A stretch of DNA of 64,000 nucleotides from Sphingobacterium daejeonense. Lineage in GTDB: Bacteria > Bacteroidota > Bacteroidia > Sphingobacteriales > Sphingobacteriaceae. The notes beneath the pieces were generated by a model that was not told the origin of the DNA, ran no database searches, and saw only the letters and a list, made by a program, of their open reading frames with translations. Below, one piece after another: positions 1 to 8,847 of this stretch. The DNA lies in assembly GCF_901472535.1 (NCBI RefSeq), contig NZ_LR590470.1, positions 682,001 to 746,000 of the forward strand, written 5' to 3'. The translations under genes were made by a program, and so were the position numbers. Numbering within the stretch: the stretch's first letter is position 1; each line of letters opens with the position of its first letter.

Positions 1-557
1 TATTCTTGCATATAGAATTTTTCTTTTTTGCTGATTTCGAGCATCCTTGCAGATCCACCTTTTTTGCGCCAATTGAATGTCCAATATTCCATGTTGGGAA
101 ATCTTGAAGCTGCTCTCAAGCCGCAGTCATTGATCTGCTCCATATTTTTCCAACGAGAAATTCCCAAAGAACTTGAGATGACGTCGAATCCATTGGCATC
201 GGCATACTCTGCTGTTTTTTCAAACCTCATGTCAAAGCACATGGTACATCGGATTCCTTTTTCAGGTTCATGCTCCATGCCTTTAGCCAATTCAAACCAA
301 TGATCTACATCATAGTCGGCATCGATAAATGGGATGTTGTGTTTTTCAGCAAAACGGATGTTTTCTTCTTTCCTGAGATCGTACTCTTTTCGTGGGTGGA
401 TGTTAGGATTATAGAAATAGATGGTAAATTCTATGTCTGAAGCAATCAACGCCTCCATAACCTCACCGGAACAGGGAGCACAGCAGGAGTGAAGCAAAAG
501 CTTTTTCCCTTGGTTGGGTAATTCCAACTTCTCTCTTACAAATTCTTTGTTCTCCAT
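1..557 (-). CDS. queH: Epoxyqueuosine reductase QueH, 3' end cut by window edge
   Basis: The reading frame starts at the ATG complementary to 555-557 and runs off the left edge, giving about 185 residues. The N-terminal part carries [13 protein letters not shown] and later [10 protein letters not shown], the paired CC and CxxC cysteine motifs of the QueH (DUF208) family, followed by [11 protein letters not shown] and SSLGISRWK, also typical. QueH reduces epoxyqueuosine to queuosine in tRNA wobble-base modification using iron-sulfur chemistry, in the cytoplasm (family knowledge). Only the last residues, normally including a further conserved segment after YMQEY, are missing. The gene is divergent from the lipoprotein gene at 684 with a 126-bp spacer. 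I see no frameshift in the visible part. Confidence 0.9.
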   Translation of the reverse strand, partial: MENKEFVREKLELPNQGKKLLLHSCCAPCSGEVMEALIASDIEFTIYFYNPNIHPRKEYDLRKEENIRFAEKHNIPFIDADYDVDHWFELAKGMEHEPEKGIRCTMCFDMRFEKTAEYADANGFDVISSSLGISRWKNMEQINDCGLRAASRFPNMEYWTFNWRKKGGSARMLEISKKEKFYMQE

Positions 558-657
558 TGCTTTATGTTCTATACTGCAATTTTACGTAAAACCATTTATT
601 TAATCAACTTTAACACTTCTTAAAGACTTGGGGCATCGTCTGCAAACGATAATTTTA

Positions 658-665
658 TACATTTG
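658..665 (+). promoter_or_regulatory. Possible Bacteroidota -7 box TACATTTG
   Basis: TACATTTG matches the TAnnTTTG -7 consensus of the Bacteroidota housekeeping sigma factor and lies 18 bp before the ATG at 684. A TTG that could be the -33 element sits at 628-630, but the 27-bp spacer is longer than usual, so this is only a candidate. Confidence 0.35.
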
Positions 666-683
666 TAATAAATTAATTGTTTT

Positions 684-1763
684 ATGAAACTAAGGTACCT
701 GTTTGCTTTACTTGCTGTTGTCACCCTAATGGGATTCTATTCCTGTGAAAAGGATGACGATGAACCCCCTGTGAATAAATCTATTTCCAGATTATATATA
801 TCCTATTCAGATTTTAATCCAAATACTAGCCAGACGAAGTTTAATAATGTTGCTCTATTACCATTTTCCGATGACTCTTCAAAAATGGATTTAGGTTTGC
901 AAACTTTTACTTCCAATGCTAAGGGTGGTAGATCCATTTATTTTAATCCAAGTGCACAACTAGTTTTTCAAGGTTCCGATTATTATTTAGCTGCCGATAC
1001 GTTTATTTATAAGCTTGGAGTAGGAGAAACTGGGGTTCTAAATGATAAAGCAAGTATTCCGCAAAATAGATTAACAAATGTAAGAGGAATGGTTTTTCAT
1101 CCTAGTTTGGATAAATTATATGCTATTAATATTCGTCCGGATTCATCAATGTTGTATGTAATGGATAGACCGAGAGGTTTAACCAGTTCTCAACGAATGG
1201 GGCAACAATTTAAATTCAATGAAAATGCAGATTATTGGGATGTTACCATTGTTAAACATGGACTTGTTGTCAGTAAGAGTGGTACAAATGGAGGCATTGA
1301 AATTTATGATGATTTAATTATTTCAAGGGATTCGACAATTAACTCTAGGAATCCATCGAAAATTCTGACAGTAGCCAATGCTAATAATATTCAGGGCATG
1401 TCAGTGGATACCGTAAACAATATGCTTGCACTTACTGATTTTGTGGATAATGGGGCAGCATCTGTGGGGAGAATTTTGATATTTGACGATTATAGTGCCA
1501 TTAGCCAGGCAACTGGAACAATTACTCCAACGAGAATTATTACTGGAGTAAATACGAAGCTTAAACAGCCTATAGACGTAGAACTTGATTTCAGGAAAGA
1601 CAGTAAATATGTCTATGTAGCAGACAAAGAATCTAAGGCAGTGTACCGGTTTTTAAAAACTGACAATGGCAATGTTGCCCCGAATGGTACTTATGAACAT
1701 AAACAATCAGGGGTAAACCGAGTCTTTACACCGGCAGGAATTTCCTTGGATGCCAGGAATTAA
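684..1763 (+). CDS. Putative surface-exposed lipoprotein, beta-propeller-like
   Basis: A 359-residue protein with a clear lipoprotein signal peptide: basic start MKLR, hydrophobic core to residue 19 and the acylated cysteine at 21 in FYSC. The cysteine is followed by EKDDDEPP. In Bacteroidota a lysine plus acidic cluster next to the lipid cysteine is known to direct lipoproteins to the cell surface, so surface exposure is inferred. The rest has repeated stretches such as GMVFHPSLDKLYAIN, GMSVDTVNNMLALTD and YVYVADKESKAVYRF that resemble blades of an NHL/YVTN-type beta-propeller; I did not recognise a catalytic motif. It stands alone between divergent queH and the convergent SirB1-like gene. 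Function unknown. Confidence 0.75.
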   Translation: MKLRYLFALLAVVTLMGFYSCEKDDDEPPVNKSISRLYISYSDFNPNTSQTKFNNVALLPFSDDSSKMDLGLQTFTSNAKGGRSIYFNPSAQLVFQGSDYYLAADTFIYKLGVGETGVLNDKASIPQNRLTNVRGMVFHPSLDKLYAINIRPDSSMLYVMDRPRGLTSSQRMGQQFKFNENADYWDVTIVKHGLVVSKSGTNGGIEIYDDLIISRDSTINSRNPSKILTVANANNIQGMSVDTVNNMLALTDFVDNGAASVGRILIFDDYSAISQATGTITPTRIITGVNTKLKQPIDVELDFRKDSKYVYVADKESKAVYRFLKTDNGNVAPNGTYEHKQSGVNRVFTPAGISLDARN

Positions 1764-1788
1764 GTGCTTTAAAATATTATTAATTGTG

Positions 1789-1816
1789 GAAGACGAGGTT
1801 ACATAATCTCGTCTTC
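1789..1816. terminator. Hairpin between convergent genes
   Basis: GAAGACGAG (1789-1797) pairs with CTCGTCTTC (1808-1816) around a 10-base loop. It sits just after the lipoprotein gene and overlaps the last codons of the convergent SirB1-like gene. A pyrimidine-rich tract follows on the plus strand, so it could end plus-strand transcription; the T run is weak. Confidence 0.5.
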
Positions 1817-2659
1817 TTCTATTAAGGACAACAGGGTTTCAACCTCTAATTTCTTTTCAGCATTGTCTACATGTTCGTAGGCGGCTATTAGATTTCTCAA
1901 TACTCTTTTAATGATGGCTATATTGTCACATGGCAAGGTGTATGCATCAGATAATGGCAGGTTGAGTTGCCTTAAGAAAGCATATATATCTTCTTCGCGC
2001 ATAATCTGTCCACGGTTGAACACATTAATATAAAACTGGACTTTCTCTTGGTTATCAGGATCCACGTATGCCAGCACAAAATGTTTTGGCAAGTTGACCC
2101 CATAAATAGGGATATCAAGTTTTTGAGCTACTAAAGCGTAGATACAGGCTAAACTGATTGGGTTTCCTTTTTTTGTTTCCAGTACTTTGTGGATAAATGA
2201 ATTTTGAGGGTCATGGTAATTTGATGTATTCCCAGAAAGTCCAAATTCCCTAAAAAGGATATTATTGAGCAATTTCACCTTTTCTACAGGGCTCATATCA
2301 TACATAAGATGATACCAGGCATTTCTCCGAAGTTCGGCCAGCTGGTAATATACCTGCTCTTCGTGTAGGTTCGGGTACTGATATCTATTGGTGATTAATA
2401 GGCCTTCCAATAAATCTTCAGAATTGTTGAGTTTCCAAAGTTGTAAGTCATTTTTAACTTGATCATATTGGATTTTATGAATGATATTCTCAATTCGGCT
2501 TTGAGAAAGGGGGTCAAAGGAAGACTCCCACGAGTGTTCCAATAAAGGTATTACTTCTGGTCCACAGGTGATTAGTTTGTGCTCGATCTCCTGAAAAATC
2601 TCCCCGTCGGGATCATCCAAAAGAAAGATGAGTGCCTTTATTTCTTTTTCATTCACCAT
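1799..2659 (-). CDS. SirB1/YchA-like transglutaminase-fold protein
   Basis: A 286-residue cytosolic protein. Residues about 115-225 match the SirB1 N-terminal (Transglut_core2) domain: a Phe-Gly-rich region before NYHDPQNSFIHKVLETKKGNPISLACIYALVAQKLDIPIYGVNLPKHFVLAY. The KKGNPISL and GVNLPKHF motifs are the family's hallmark; the classical Cys of active transglutaminases is not at the usual place, as in other SirB1-like proteins. The family role is not established. The N-terminal 100 residues are helical and HEAT-like in appearance. The gene lies 47 bp downstream of the ABC ATPase gene and may be read from the same promoter (3480-3495), but there is no functional reason in the sequence to link them. 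Confidence 0.8.
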   Translation of the reverse strand: MVNEKEIKALIFLLDDPDGEIFQEIEHKLITCGPEVIPLLEHSWESSFDPLSQSRIENIIHKIQYDQVKNDLQLWKLNNSEDLLEGLLITNRYQYPNLHEEQVYYQLAELRRNAWYHLMYDMSPVEKVKLLNNILFREFGLSGNTSNYHDPQNSFIHKVLETKKGNPISLACIYALVAQKLDIPIYGVNLPKHFVLAYVDPDNQEKVQFYINVFNRGQIMREEDIYAFLRQLNLPLSDAYTLPCDNIAIIKRVLRNLIAAYEHVDNAEKKLEVETLLSLIEEDEIM

Positions 2660-2706
2660 GAAATTTACGAAATAAAAGGCAATCCCAAAAATCCTTGTCG
2701 ATAATA

Positions 2707-3366
2707 TTACTTTAATTGTCCATCCAACATATTAATGATGGATTTACCATATTCCGCATTTTTCTCTGAGTGGGTAACCTGAATAATGGTCATTCCTTCC
2801 TCGTTCAATTGTTTGAAGAGTTCCATAATTTCTTCACCTTGTTTAGAATTTAGGTTTCCAGTAGGTTCATCGGCCAACAAAAGTCTTGGCGATCCTGCCA
2901 AAGCACGGGCAATACCGACGACCTGTTGTTGTCCCCCCGATAGTTGAGCTGGGAACAAATCCTTCTTGCCAACAATATTAAAGCGGTCTAACATATCAGA
3001 AACAATGCTCTTGCGTTCAGAAGAGGAAAGGTTTTTATAAATCAGAGGGGTCTCAATGTTTTCATAAACAGTCAACTCGTCGATTAAGTGGTAAGATTGA
3101 AAGACATATCCGATATGAGATTGAAACAATTGCGATCTTTTTTTGGCTTTCATCTTTAACACATCTTCATCCATGAAGAAATAGGAGCCTTCGTCGGGTT
3201 CATCCAGCATCCCGATGACATTCAGCAAAGTTGATTTCCCGGAACCTGATGGCCCCATAATCGATACAAAATCACCTTCCGCAATTTCGAGGTTTATGTC
3301 CTTCAGAATAAATGATTTGGTGCCTCCCACGTTGTACCATTTGAAAATGTGCTCTAATTTTATCAT
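2707..3366 (-). CDS. ABC transporter ATPase, MacB/LolD class (ATPase 1)
   Basis: A 219-residue nucleotide-binding subunit with Walker A GPSGSGKST near residue 38, Q-loop FQSYHLIDELTVYEN, signature LSGGQQQ, Walker B RLLLADEPTGNLNS and H-loop TH near residue 198. The Q-loop and DEPTGNL sequences put it in the MacB/LolD (3.A.1.122/125) class that energises FtsX-type permeases rather than importers. It is the first gene of its own unit, preceded by the sigma-54-like promoter at 3480-3495 and dyads at 3549-3585. It lies at the far end of the ten-permease block from ATPase 2 and probably serves some of those permeases (inference). Intact, normal length. Confidence 0.92.
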   Translation of the reverse strand: MIKLEHIFKWYNVGGTKSFILKDINLEIAEGDFVSIMGPSGSGKSTLLNVIGMLDEPDEGSYFFMDEDVLKMKAKKRSQLFQSHIGYVFQSYHLIDELTVYENIETPLIYKNLSSSERKSIVSDMLDRFNIVGKKDLFPAQLSGGQQQVVGIARALAGSPRLLLADEPTGNLNSKQGEEIMELFKQLNEEGMTIIQVTHSEKNAEYGKSIINMLDGQLK

Positions 3367-3479
3367 GTTGTTAATTTGGTCTTATCTATGGATTCTAATT
3401 TAACTTTTTTAATTAATCTTTAAATCATTAAATGGATTGCATTTCCAGTAAGAATTTAATGGTCTTTGGGATTGAAAAA

Positions 3480-3495
3480 TACAATCTGCTTGCCA
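3480..3495 (-). promoter_or_regulatory. Sigma-54-like promoter A, upstream of ATPase 1
   Basis: On the minus strand the sequence reads TGGCAAGCAGATTGTA: a -24 TGGCA and -12 TTGTA with GG and GT separated by 10 bases, the spacing required by sigma-54. It lies about 115 bp before the ATPase 1 start codon. The paired dyads at 3549-3585 begin 53 bp upstream. The -12 TTGT departs from the usual TTGC. Confidence 0.65.
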
Positions 3496-3548
3496 TTAAT
3501 GTAATTTATTGGAATTCAAGCAGATGGTTTAATGTTTTTGTTTTGGAA

Positions 3549-3585
3549 TGTTCGGATTCGAACAGTTTTTGTTCGGTAGTGGACG
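3549..3585. promoter_or_regulatory. Paired dyad operator A (activator sites)
   Basis: Two 16-bp elements: TGTTCGGATTCGAACA at 3549-3564, with inverted arms TGTTCG/CGAACA, and TGTTCGGTAGTGGACG at 3570-3585, a weaker copy. Starts are 21 bp apart, two helical turns. The same pair recurs at five other places in the permease block at the same distance from a TGGCA element. Probably binding sites for the NtrC-type regulator encoded at 34545 (inference). Confidence 0.7.
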
Positions 3586-3609
3586 GTGAGGCTGGGCATT
3601 CTTGAGGTT

Positions 3610-3761
3610 CTGGTTGGGGGGACACCAACCAGGGCGGTGGTTTCTGGTTGATGGGGACACCTACCAGGGAGGTAATACTTGTTTGTTGGAACACCTACCA
3701 GGGAGGTAATACTTGTTGGTTGGGACACCTACCAAGGCGATGTTTCGCCGTTGGCGGTGTC
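3610..3761. repeat. ~34-bp tandem repeats GGGACACCTACCAGG plus strong hairpin
   Basis: Four degenerate copies of a unit containing ACACC(T/A)ACCAGGG start near 3622, 3657, 3691 and 3725, spaced 34-35 bp. The last copy forms a hairpin (GACACC at 3724-3729 with GGTGTC at 3756-3761, with inner GGCGA/TCGCC) that ends 14 bp beyond the stop codon of permease P1 on the minus strand. A related copy lies behind P2. The short open frames through this stretch look like by-products of the repeat, not genes. With promoter A and dyads A this fills the 409-bp spacer 3367-3775. Confidence 0.75.
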
Positions 3762-3775
3762 TCGCGGCAACTTAC

Positions 3776-6177
3776 TCATTCGTCTCTTAGGCTATCGACA
3801 GGATTTTCTTTTGCTCCTTTGATAGCTTGATAACTGATCGTTAGTAATATTATTCCAAAAACAATAACTGCTGCAAAAGCAAAATACCACCATTGAATTT
3901 CGATATGGTATGCAAAATTGTTCAACCAGCTTCTGATCATTAGAAAAGCTAAAGGAATAGCGAATAAGCAAGCTATACCGAAGATCTTAAAAAAAGGTTT
4001 ATTAAGTTGGAAAAAGATAGCATTAATTGAGGCTCCAAGAACTTTGCGAACGCTCATTTCTTTTCGTTTTACAGTTACCTGAAATGCGGACATACTGAAT
4101 AATCCCAGGGCAGCAATGATAACAGCGATTATACTGAAGATATTGAAGGCAGACTGCATTTCTTCTTGTTTTGCATGGAGACTGGCATATTGTTGATCCA
4201 TAAATCTATAATCCAGCGGCAAGTCTTTCGATAGTTCATTTTTTTGCCATTCCTTTTCAACAATTTTGATTGCCTGATCTGCCATTCCTGATGCGGTTTT
4301 GACCATTAAAGTGATCTTAAACCTTCTTTGGCCACATTCATTCTTATAACTATAGACAGTAGGAGCCACCTTATTTTCAAAACCATAAGATTTACTGTCT
4401 TTTACGACAGCAATAATTTCAAAATTGACGTCACATCCAGCTATTTTCGCACCTATTGGATTAGTTAAACCTAAAGATTTTGCAGCACTTTCATTGATGA
4501 CTGCATAGTTAGACAAGCTGTCTTTCAGAATCTGGGCCAAGGAGATGTTTTCTTCGCCGGCTATCTTTTCAATCTTCAGTGTTTCGAAATATCGAGGATC
4601 GATTCCAATATGTTCCATATCAAATTTTGCTGAGTTTGATAAGAATTCCTTTTTTGGTGGTCTTTCTCCGTAGCCAGGGACATTTGTGGCTGATGTTGCA
4701 GATACGATACTTGGATCATTCATCAGTCTTTTTTGAAAATCCTCGAAATTCCCACCTATTGCTCCATTATAATAAAGACCAATACCATTAAAACTGATGA
4801 TCTGTTCTGGTTCAAATCCTTTATCTGTATCCCGAATATATTTTATTTGTTGCTGTACGACCAACATTCCAACAATAAATACGATCGCAAAGACTACTTG
4901 AAATGTCAATAATGCATTTCGAAAGGTGAATTTTTGAGCGGTCTTTGTAAAACTTCCTTTTAAAAGATGAATAGTTTTGTATCCTGAAAGTACGATTGCA
5001 GGATAAATTCCTGACAGTAGGGTGGTTGCAACTACAGCTAAGGAAAGTTGAAATAATGTTTTATGGGAGAACAAGTAGTTTTTTAAATCATCATTGAACC
5101 ATTTCTGCAATATGTTTCCAGAGATTGCCAAAGCAATTAGACTTAATGATGCGGCAATAACCGTTAAAATCAGAACTTCTATCAACAATTGACTGATAAT
5201 AGCAAGCCTACTGCTTCCCAGGATTTTTTGATCGCCAATTCCTTTACTCTTTGATCCGCTTGTGCCATAATCATATTGGCAAAATTTGCTGAAGCAAGAA
5301 CCAAAATAATAGTCGATAGAATACCTATGATCCAAACTATTAAGTAAGGGGTATTGGATCCAGCTTTTGGCTGTAAATGTAGATTGGCAAGCGGATCTAT
5401 ATAAATACTTCCTTTGGCGAATGCGGAAGATCTCACTCGGTCATTGTTCGCTATTTTATTTTGATATAAATTATTTATTTTTTCCTGTAATGCTTCAATA
5501 TTTGCATTTTCTTTTACTTGTATAAATGTTTGATAGGTAAATGGGTTTCCATCTGCCTTTTCATCTCCAATTTCTTTGATAAATATAAAGTCATAATCTA
5601 TCATTGACATTTTGCGTTCTTGAATAATTCCATAGATGGTTTCTTCCATCCCAGAATTTACAGCCAACATGGGGAGTTTTTTAGGTTCATTGAATGCTAA
5701 GTCCCCAGGTTTGAATAAGAGTTTAGCATCTCTTTCATTTACTAAAGTTGCTTCCTTTTGGTCCTTTGATTTGAAAAGGGGGCCATTTTGACTTTTGACT
5801 TGAAAAATTTCTGCGGCAGAAGAATCCAGAAGAGCGGCAGTTTTCATGTAAACAGTCGTTTCTCCAAAGATTGGATATCCACCGTAAGGATAGATCAATC
5901 TTCTACCTGCCAATTCCACCTCTGGAAAATTCTCTTTGATCAATGGAGCTAGAGAAGGTGGTGTTTCTTGCGTAAAAGCTCCATCCGATTCCAGTCCGAT
6001 TTGATAGATTTTATCATAATTAGGATTCCATTTATCATAGCTGGTTTCTCTGTTGATATATTGGTAGGAGAGAATAAATCCAGTAAACCCTAAGGTCAAA
6101 CCTAGAATATTAAGGATAGAAAATGTTTTGTTTTTCCAAAGGTTTCTCCAAGCTATTTTCCAATCGTTTTTTATCAT
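3776..6177 (-). CDS. FtsX/MacB-type ABC permease P1 (one frameshift)
   Basis: About 800 residues after correction. The N-terminal part (5182-6177) starts MIKNDWKIAWRNLWKNKTFS and runs into a transmembrane helix, then a MacB-type periplasmic domain and the first FtsX segment ending VKELAIKK. The C-terminal part (3776-5335) resumes at ILGSSRLAIISQLLIEV and carries the second periplasmic domain, VRKVLGAS, the last three helices and the terminal NPVDSLRDE. The join needs one extra A in the A run near 5221-5226, so a single-base deletion is likely. Predicted inner-membrane permease with 8 helices, two periplasmic domains and no ATPase domain. Last gene of the unit P4-P3-P2-P1. Substrate unknown; the family exports lipids, peptides or drugs. 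Confidence 0.85.
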
Positions 6178-6212
6178 ATTGTAGATTTTATGTTTTTTAA
6201 TTTCAATTTCTG

Positions 6213-6342
6213 GTTGGTGGGGACACCAACCAGGGTGGTGTTTTCGCTGCGGCCGACCTCAGTGTTTACCATTGCTGGGCATTCTTGACGTCCTGGTTGG
6301 TTGGGACACCTACCAAGGCGATGTTTCGCTGTTGGCGGTGTC
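6213..6342. repeat. GGACACC repeat pair and hairpin behind P2
   Basis: GGGGACACCAACCAGGG at about 6219-6235 and GGGACACCTACCAAGGC at about 6303-6319 are copies of the repeat at 3610-3761. GACACC (6305-6310) pairs with GGTGTC (6337-6342) to form the same hairpin as behind P1, 10 bp past the P2 stop codon. The roughly 50 bp up to each stop codon are almost identical at the two loci. Confidence 0.75.
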
Positions 6343-6352
6343 TCGCGGCAAC

Positions 6353-8750
6353 TTACTCTTCCCTCAAGCTGTCCACTGGATTCTCCAAGGCAGCCTTTAT
6401 GGTCTGAATATTAACAGTGATTAATGTTGTCAACAAGATTATTAGGCCACTAACTCCAAAAAACCACCATTGAACTTCTGTTTTATAGGCAAAGTCTTCA
6501 AGCCATTTATTTGCTAAATACCATGCAATAGGTGAGGAAAGGATGATGGAAAAAAGAATCATCATTATATATTCTTTACCAAAAAGGTTAGAAATATTAC
6601 TAATAGATGCACCCAATACTTTGCGTATTCCAATTTCTTTAGTTCTTTGTTCAACACTTTGAAGAATCAAGCCAGTTACCCCCAATGCTGAAATAAACAA
6701 TGCAAGGACTGAGAAAAATGTGAAAAGTTGAGCTTGTTTGGTTTCTTTTTGATAATTTTTAGCTTCTAGCTCATCAACCCATTCATAGTTTATATATTTA
6801 TCTGGAAAGAATTTTTTCATGACAACTCCAATACCATGATTTGCGGACTTTACCTGTCCTTCTTTTATCTTGATTAAAATATTGCCGTATTCTTGATTAC
6901 TTTGAGCGAGGATTACAGTAGGTTTCATTTTTTTCATGAAATGATTCACTATGGAAATCTTCAACTATACCAACAGGTATTGTATCTAAGCCTTTATACG
7001 GAATACCCAAAGTTTTAATTCCAAGTGTTTTTGCAGTGCTTCTTGTAATTAGTGCATTGTTTACTTCATCCCCTTCGTATTGAGGATTTGGTTTTGGATA
7101 TCCATAATAATCTGATTCCCTCAAGAGCCTTCCTTCAATTAGTTTAATATCCAACATCGGGACTAGATCTTTATCACCACCAATAAAATTTACCATAATT
7201 TTTTGATCAGGATTATCTTTGTTATCTACATTTCGACTAAAAAAACCAGGTGCCATATACGGCCTCCAACCTGCAATACTTACATTTTCAATCGCAGGTT
7301 TTTTAAGAAGCTCATTTTTGATCGAGTTTGAATTTTCGGATAGGTATAGGGATTTTATGTTTAAAAGATTTTCTGTGTTTAAGCCTTTTGGGGAATTTTG
7401 TATCAAATTCATTTGCGACTTCATCGTGATCAAGCCAAAGATTACAATGAGTGAAATACAAAATTGAACAATGATAAGTGTCCTTTTCGTCCAAACTTCA
7501 GAATTTGAGACTTTGGAAATTTTATTTTTTAATGCCTGTGCCGGTTTTATATTGGAAATAATCAAGGCTGGATAAAGCCCAATAATACCTCCTAAAAGTA
7601 TGACCGCAATAAGAAATGAGAATATGATTGTTGGGAATATTTCATGGGTGTAAACCAATTTAAAATTTAAGAATAATTCCAACGGAGAGATTGCCAATAA
7701 ATAAATTATGATACTTAGAATAGCAGAAAATAAGAAGATAATTTGAGTTTCAATCAGCAATATTTTAATTAGGAAAAACCTATTTGCTCCCATTATTTTA
7801 TGAAGATTAAAGCTCTTTATCTTTTTTATGGTTCTGACAGCATACAGATTGATAAAATTTATACTTGAAATAATGAGAACTAGGATTGCTATTCCCATAA
7901 TAATAGTGCTTGACCTTTTATTACCACTTATTGACGATTGGGCAAGCGGATTCATGTACACTTCCTGTAGTGGTTGAAATCTAAAAGTATAATTGGTAAC
8001 TGCTGAATCATTTAAAAAATCTTTATACCAACTATTTACTTTTTTAGTAAATTCATTAATATCAGTGTTAGGTTTCAATGAAATATATTGATCCTGATAA
8101 TAACCATCTCCATTTTTTGAAAGTTCTCGTTTCATTACTGAAGAAAATGTTATTACTGACGATCTTAATGTAGAATTATATGGCAACTTTTTAAAAACTC
8201 CAGTGATTATAAAATCGATCATTTCATTTTTATCTAGTAGTGGATCTGAAGTCTTGATGATTTTACCTATGACATTTTCATCTTTGAAATATTTTTCTTT
8301 GAATTCCTGATCTATCATTATATTTCTCTTTCCAGCTACAGTTTCCAGAGGCTTTCCTTCAAGGATTTCAAAGTCCAAAATATCAAATGCTTCTTTATGT
8401 AAAAAAAGAGAATTTATTTGTACAGTTTCGTCGTTATCAAGTTTTAAAAAAATATTTCTAGGAAATATGGCAGAGGAAGCTTCAACTTCTGGAAATTGTC
8501 TTTTTAATTCTAAACCTAGATTAGCAAAGGCTTGAGGAATTTCTCCCTCTATTCCTTTTGTATTTTCTATCGTATTTATCCTATAGATTCGACCTGCTTT
8601 TGACCAACTTTTATCATAGGAATTTTCCTCAATCACTACCGAAAAAACCAATAGACACAGGGTAAAAGCCAAGGTTAATCCAAGGATATTGATCAATGAA
8701 TAGGATTTATTCTTCTGTATGTTTCTAAATGCTAGTTTAACACTGCTCAT
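6353..8750 (-). CDS. FtsX/MacB-type ABC permease P2 (one frameshift)
   Basis: About 799 residues after correction. The frame from 8750 (MSSVKLAFRNIQKNKSYS, helix, VIEENSYDKSWSKAGRIYR) continues to EDFHSESFHEK; the frame shifts in an A7 run near 6936-6942, and the protein continues as MKPTVILAQSNQEYGN to NPVDSLREE. Helices lie near residues 20-40, 280-310, 330-390, 425-450 and in the last 130 residues. Both FtsX segments are present (KIKSFNLHKIMGAN in the middle, diverged; TKEIGIRKVLGAS near the C terminus). The middle motif is less conserved than in the other permeases. It sits between P3 and P1 with spacers of about 100 and 175 bp and no promoter of its own, so it is probably cotranscribed from promoter B. 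Confidence 0.85.
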
Positions 8751-8782
8751 AATTCATATTATAGTTATATAAAAACTGAATC

Positions 8783-8841
8783 GCCCTTCGGCTACTGGTT
8801 TCGACTCCGCTCAACCAACGCAGAGGCTGCCCTTCGGCTTA
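8783..8841. repeat. REP-like palindrome behind P3
   Basis: CGCCCTTCGGCTAC...TTCGACTCCGCTCAACCAACGC...GCCCTTCGGCTT, a short palindromic repeat directly past the P3 stop codon. The same family occurs at 11281, 14086, 16661, 22024 and 30741. It may act as a 3' stem-loop. Confidence 0.65.
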
Positions 8842-8847
8842 TTTCCA

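Noticed and set aside
28..303. Plus-strand frame at 28-303 as a gene
   Set aside because: It is antisense to queH, whose conserved cysteine motifs identify the real coding strand.
3610..3761. Evenly spaced ~34-bp repeats look like a small CRISPR array
   Set aside because: The repeats are adjacent copies without unique spacers, degenerate, and end in a hairpin at a gene 3' end. No cas genes are in the window.
3506..3830. Short open frames with repeated VGVP or GTPTREV-like peptides
   Set aside because: They are translations of the DNA repeat in several frames on both strands, with no start context.
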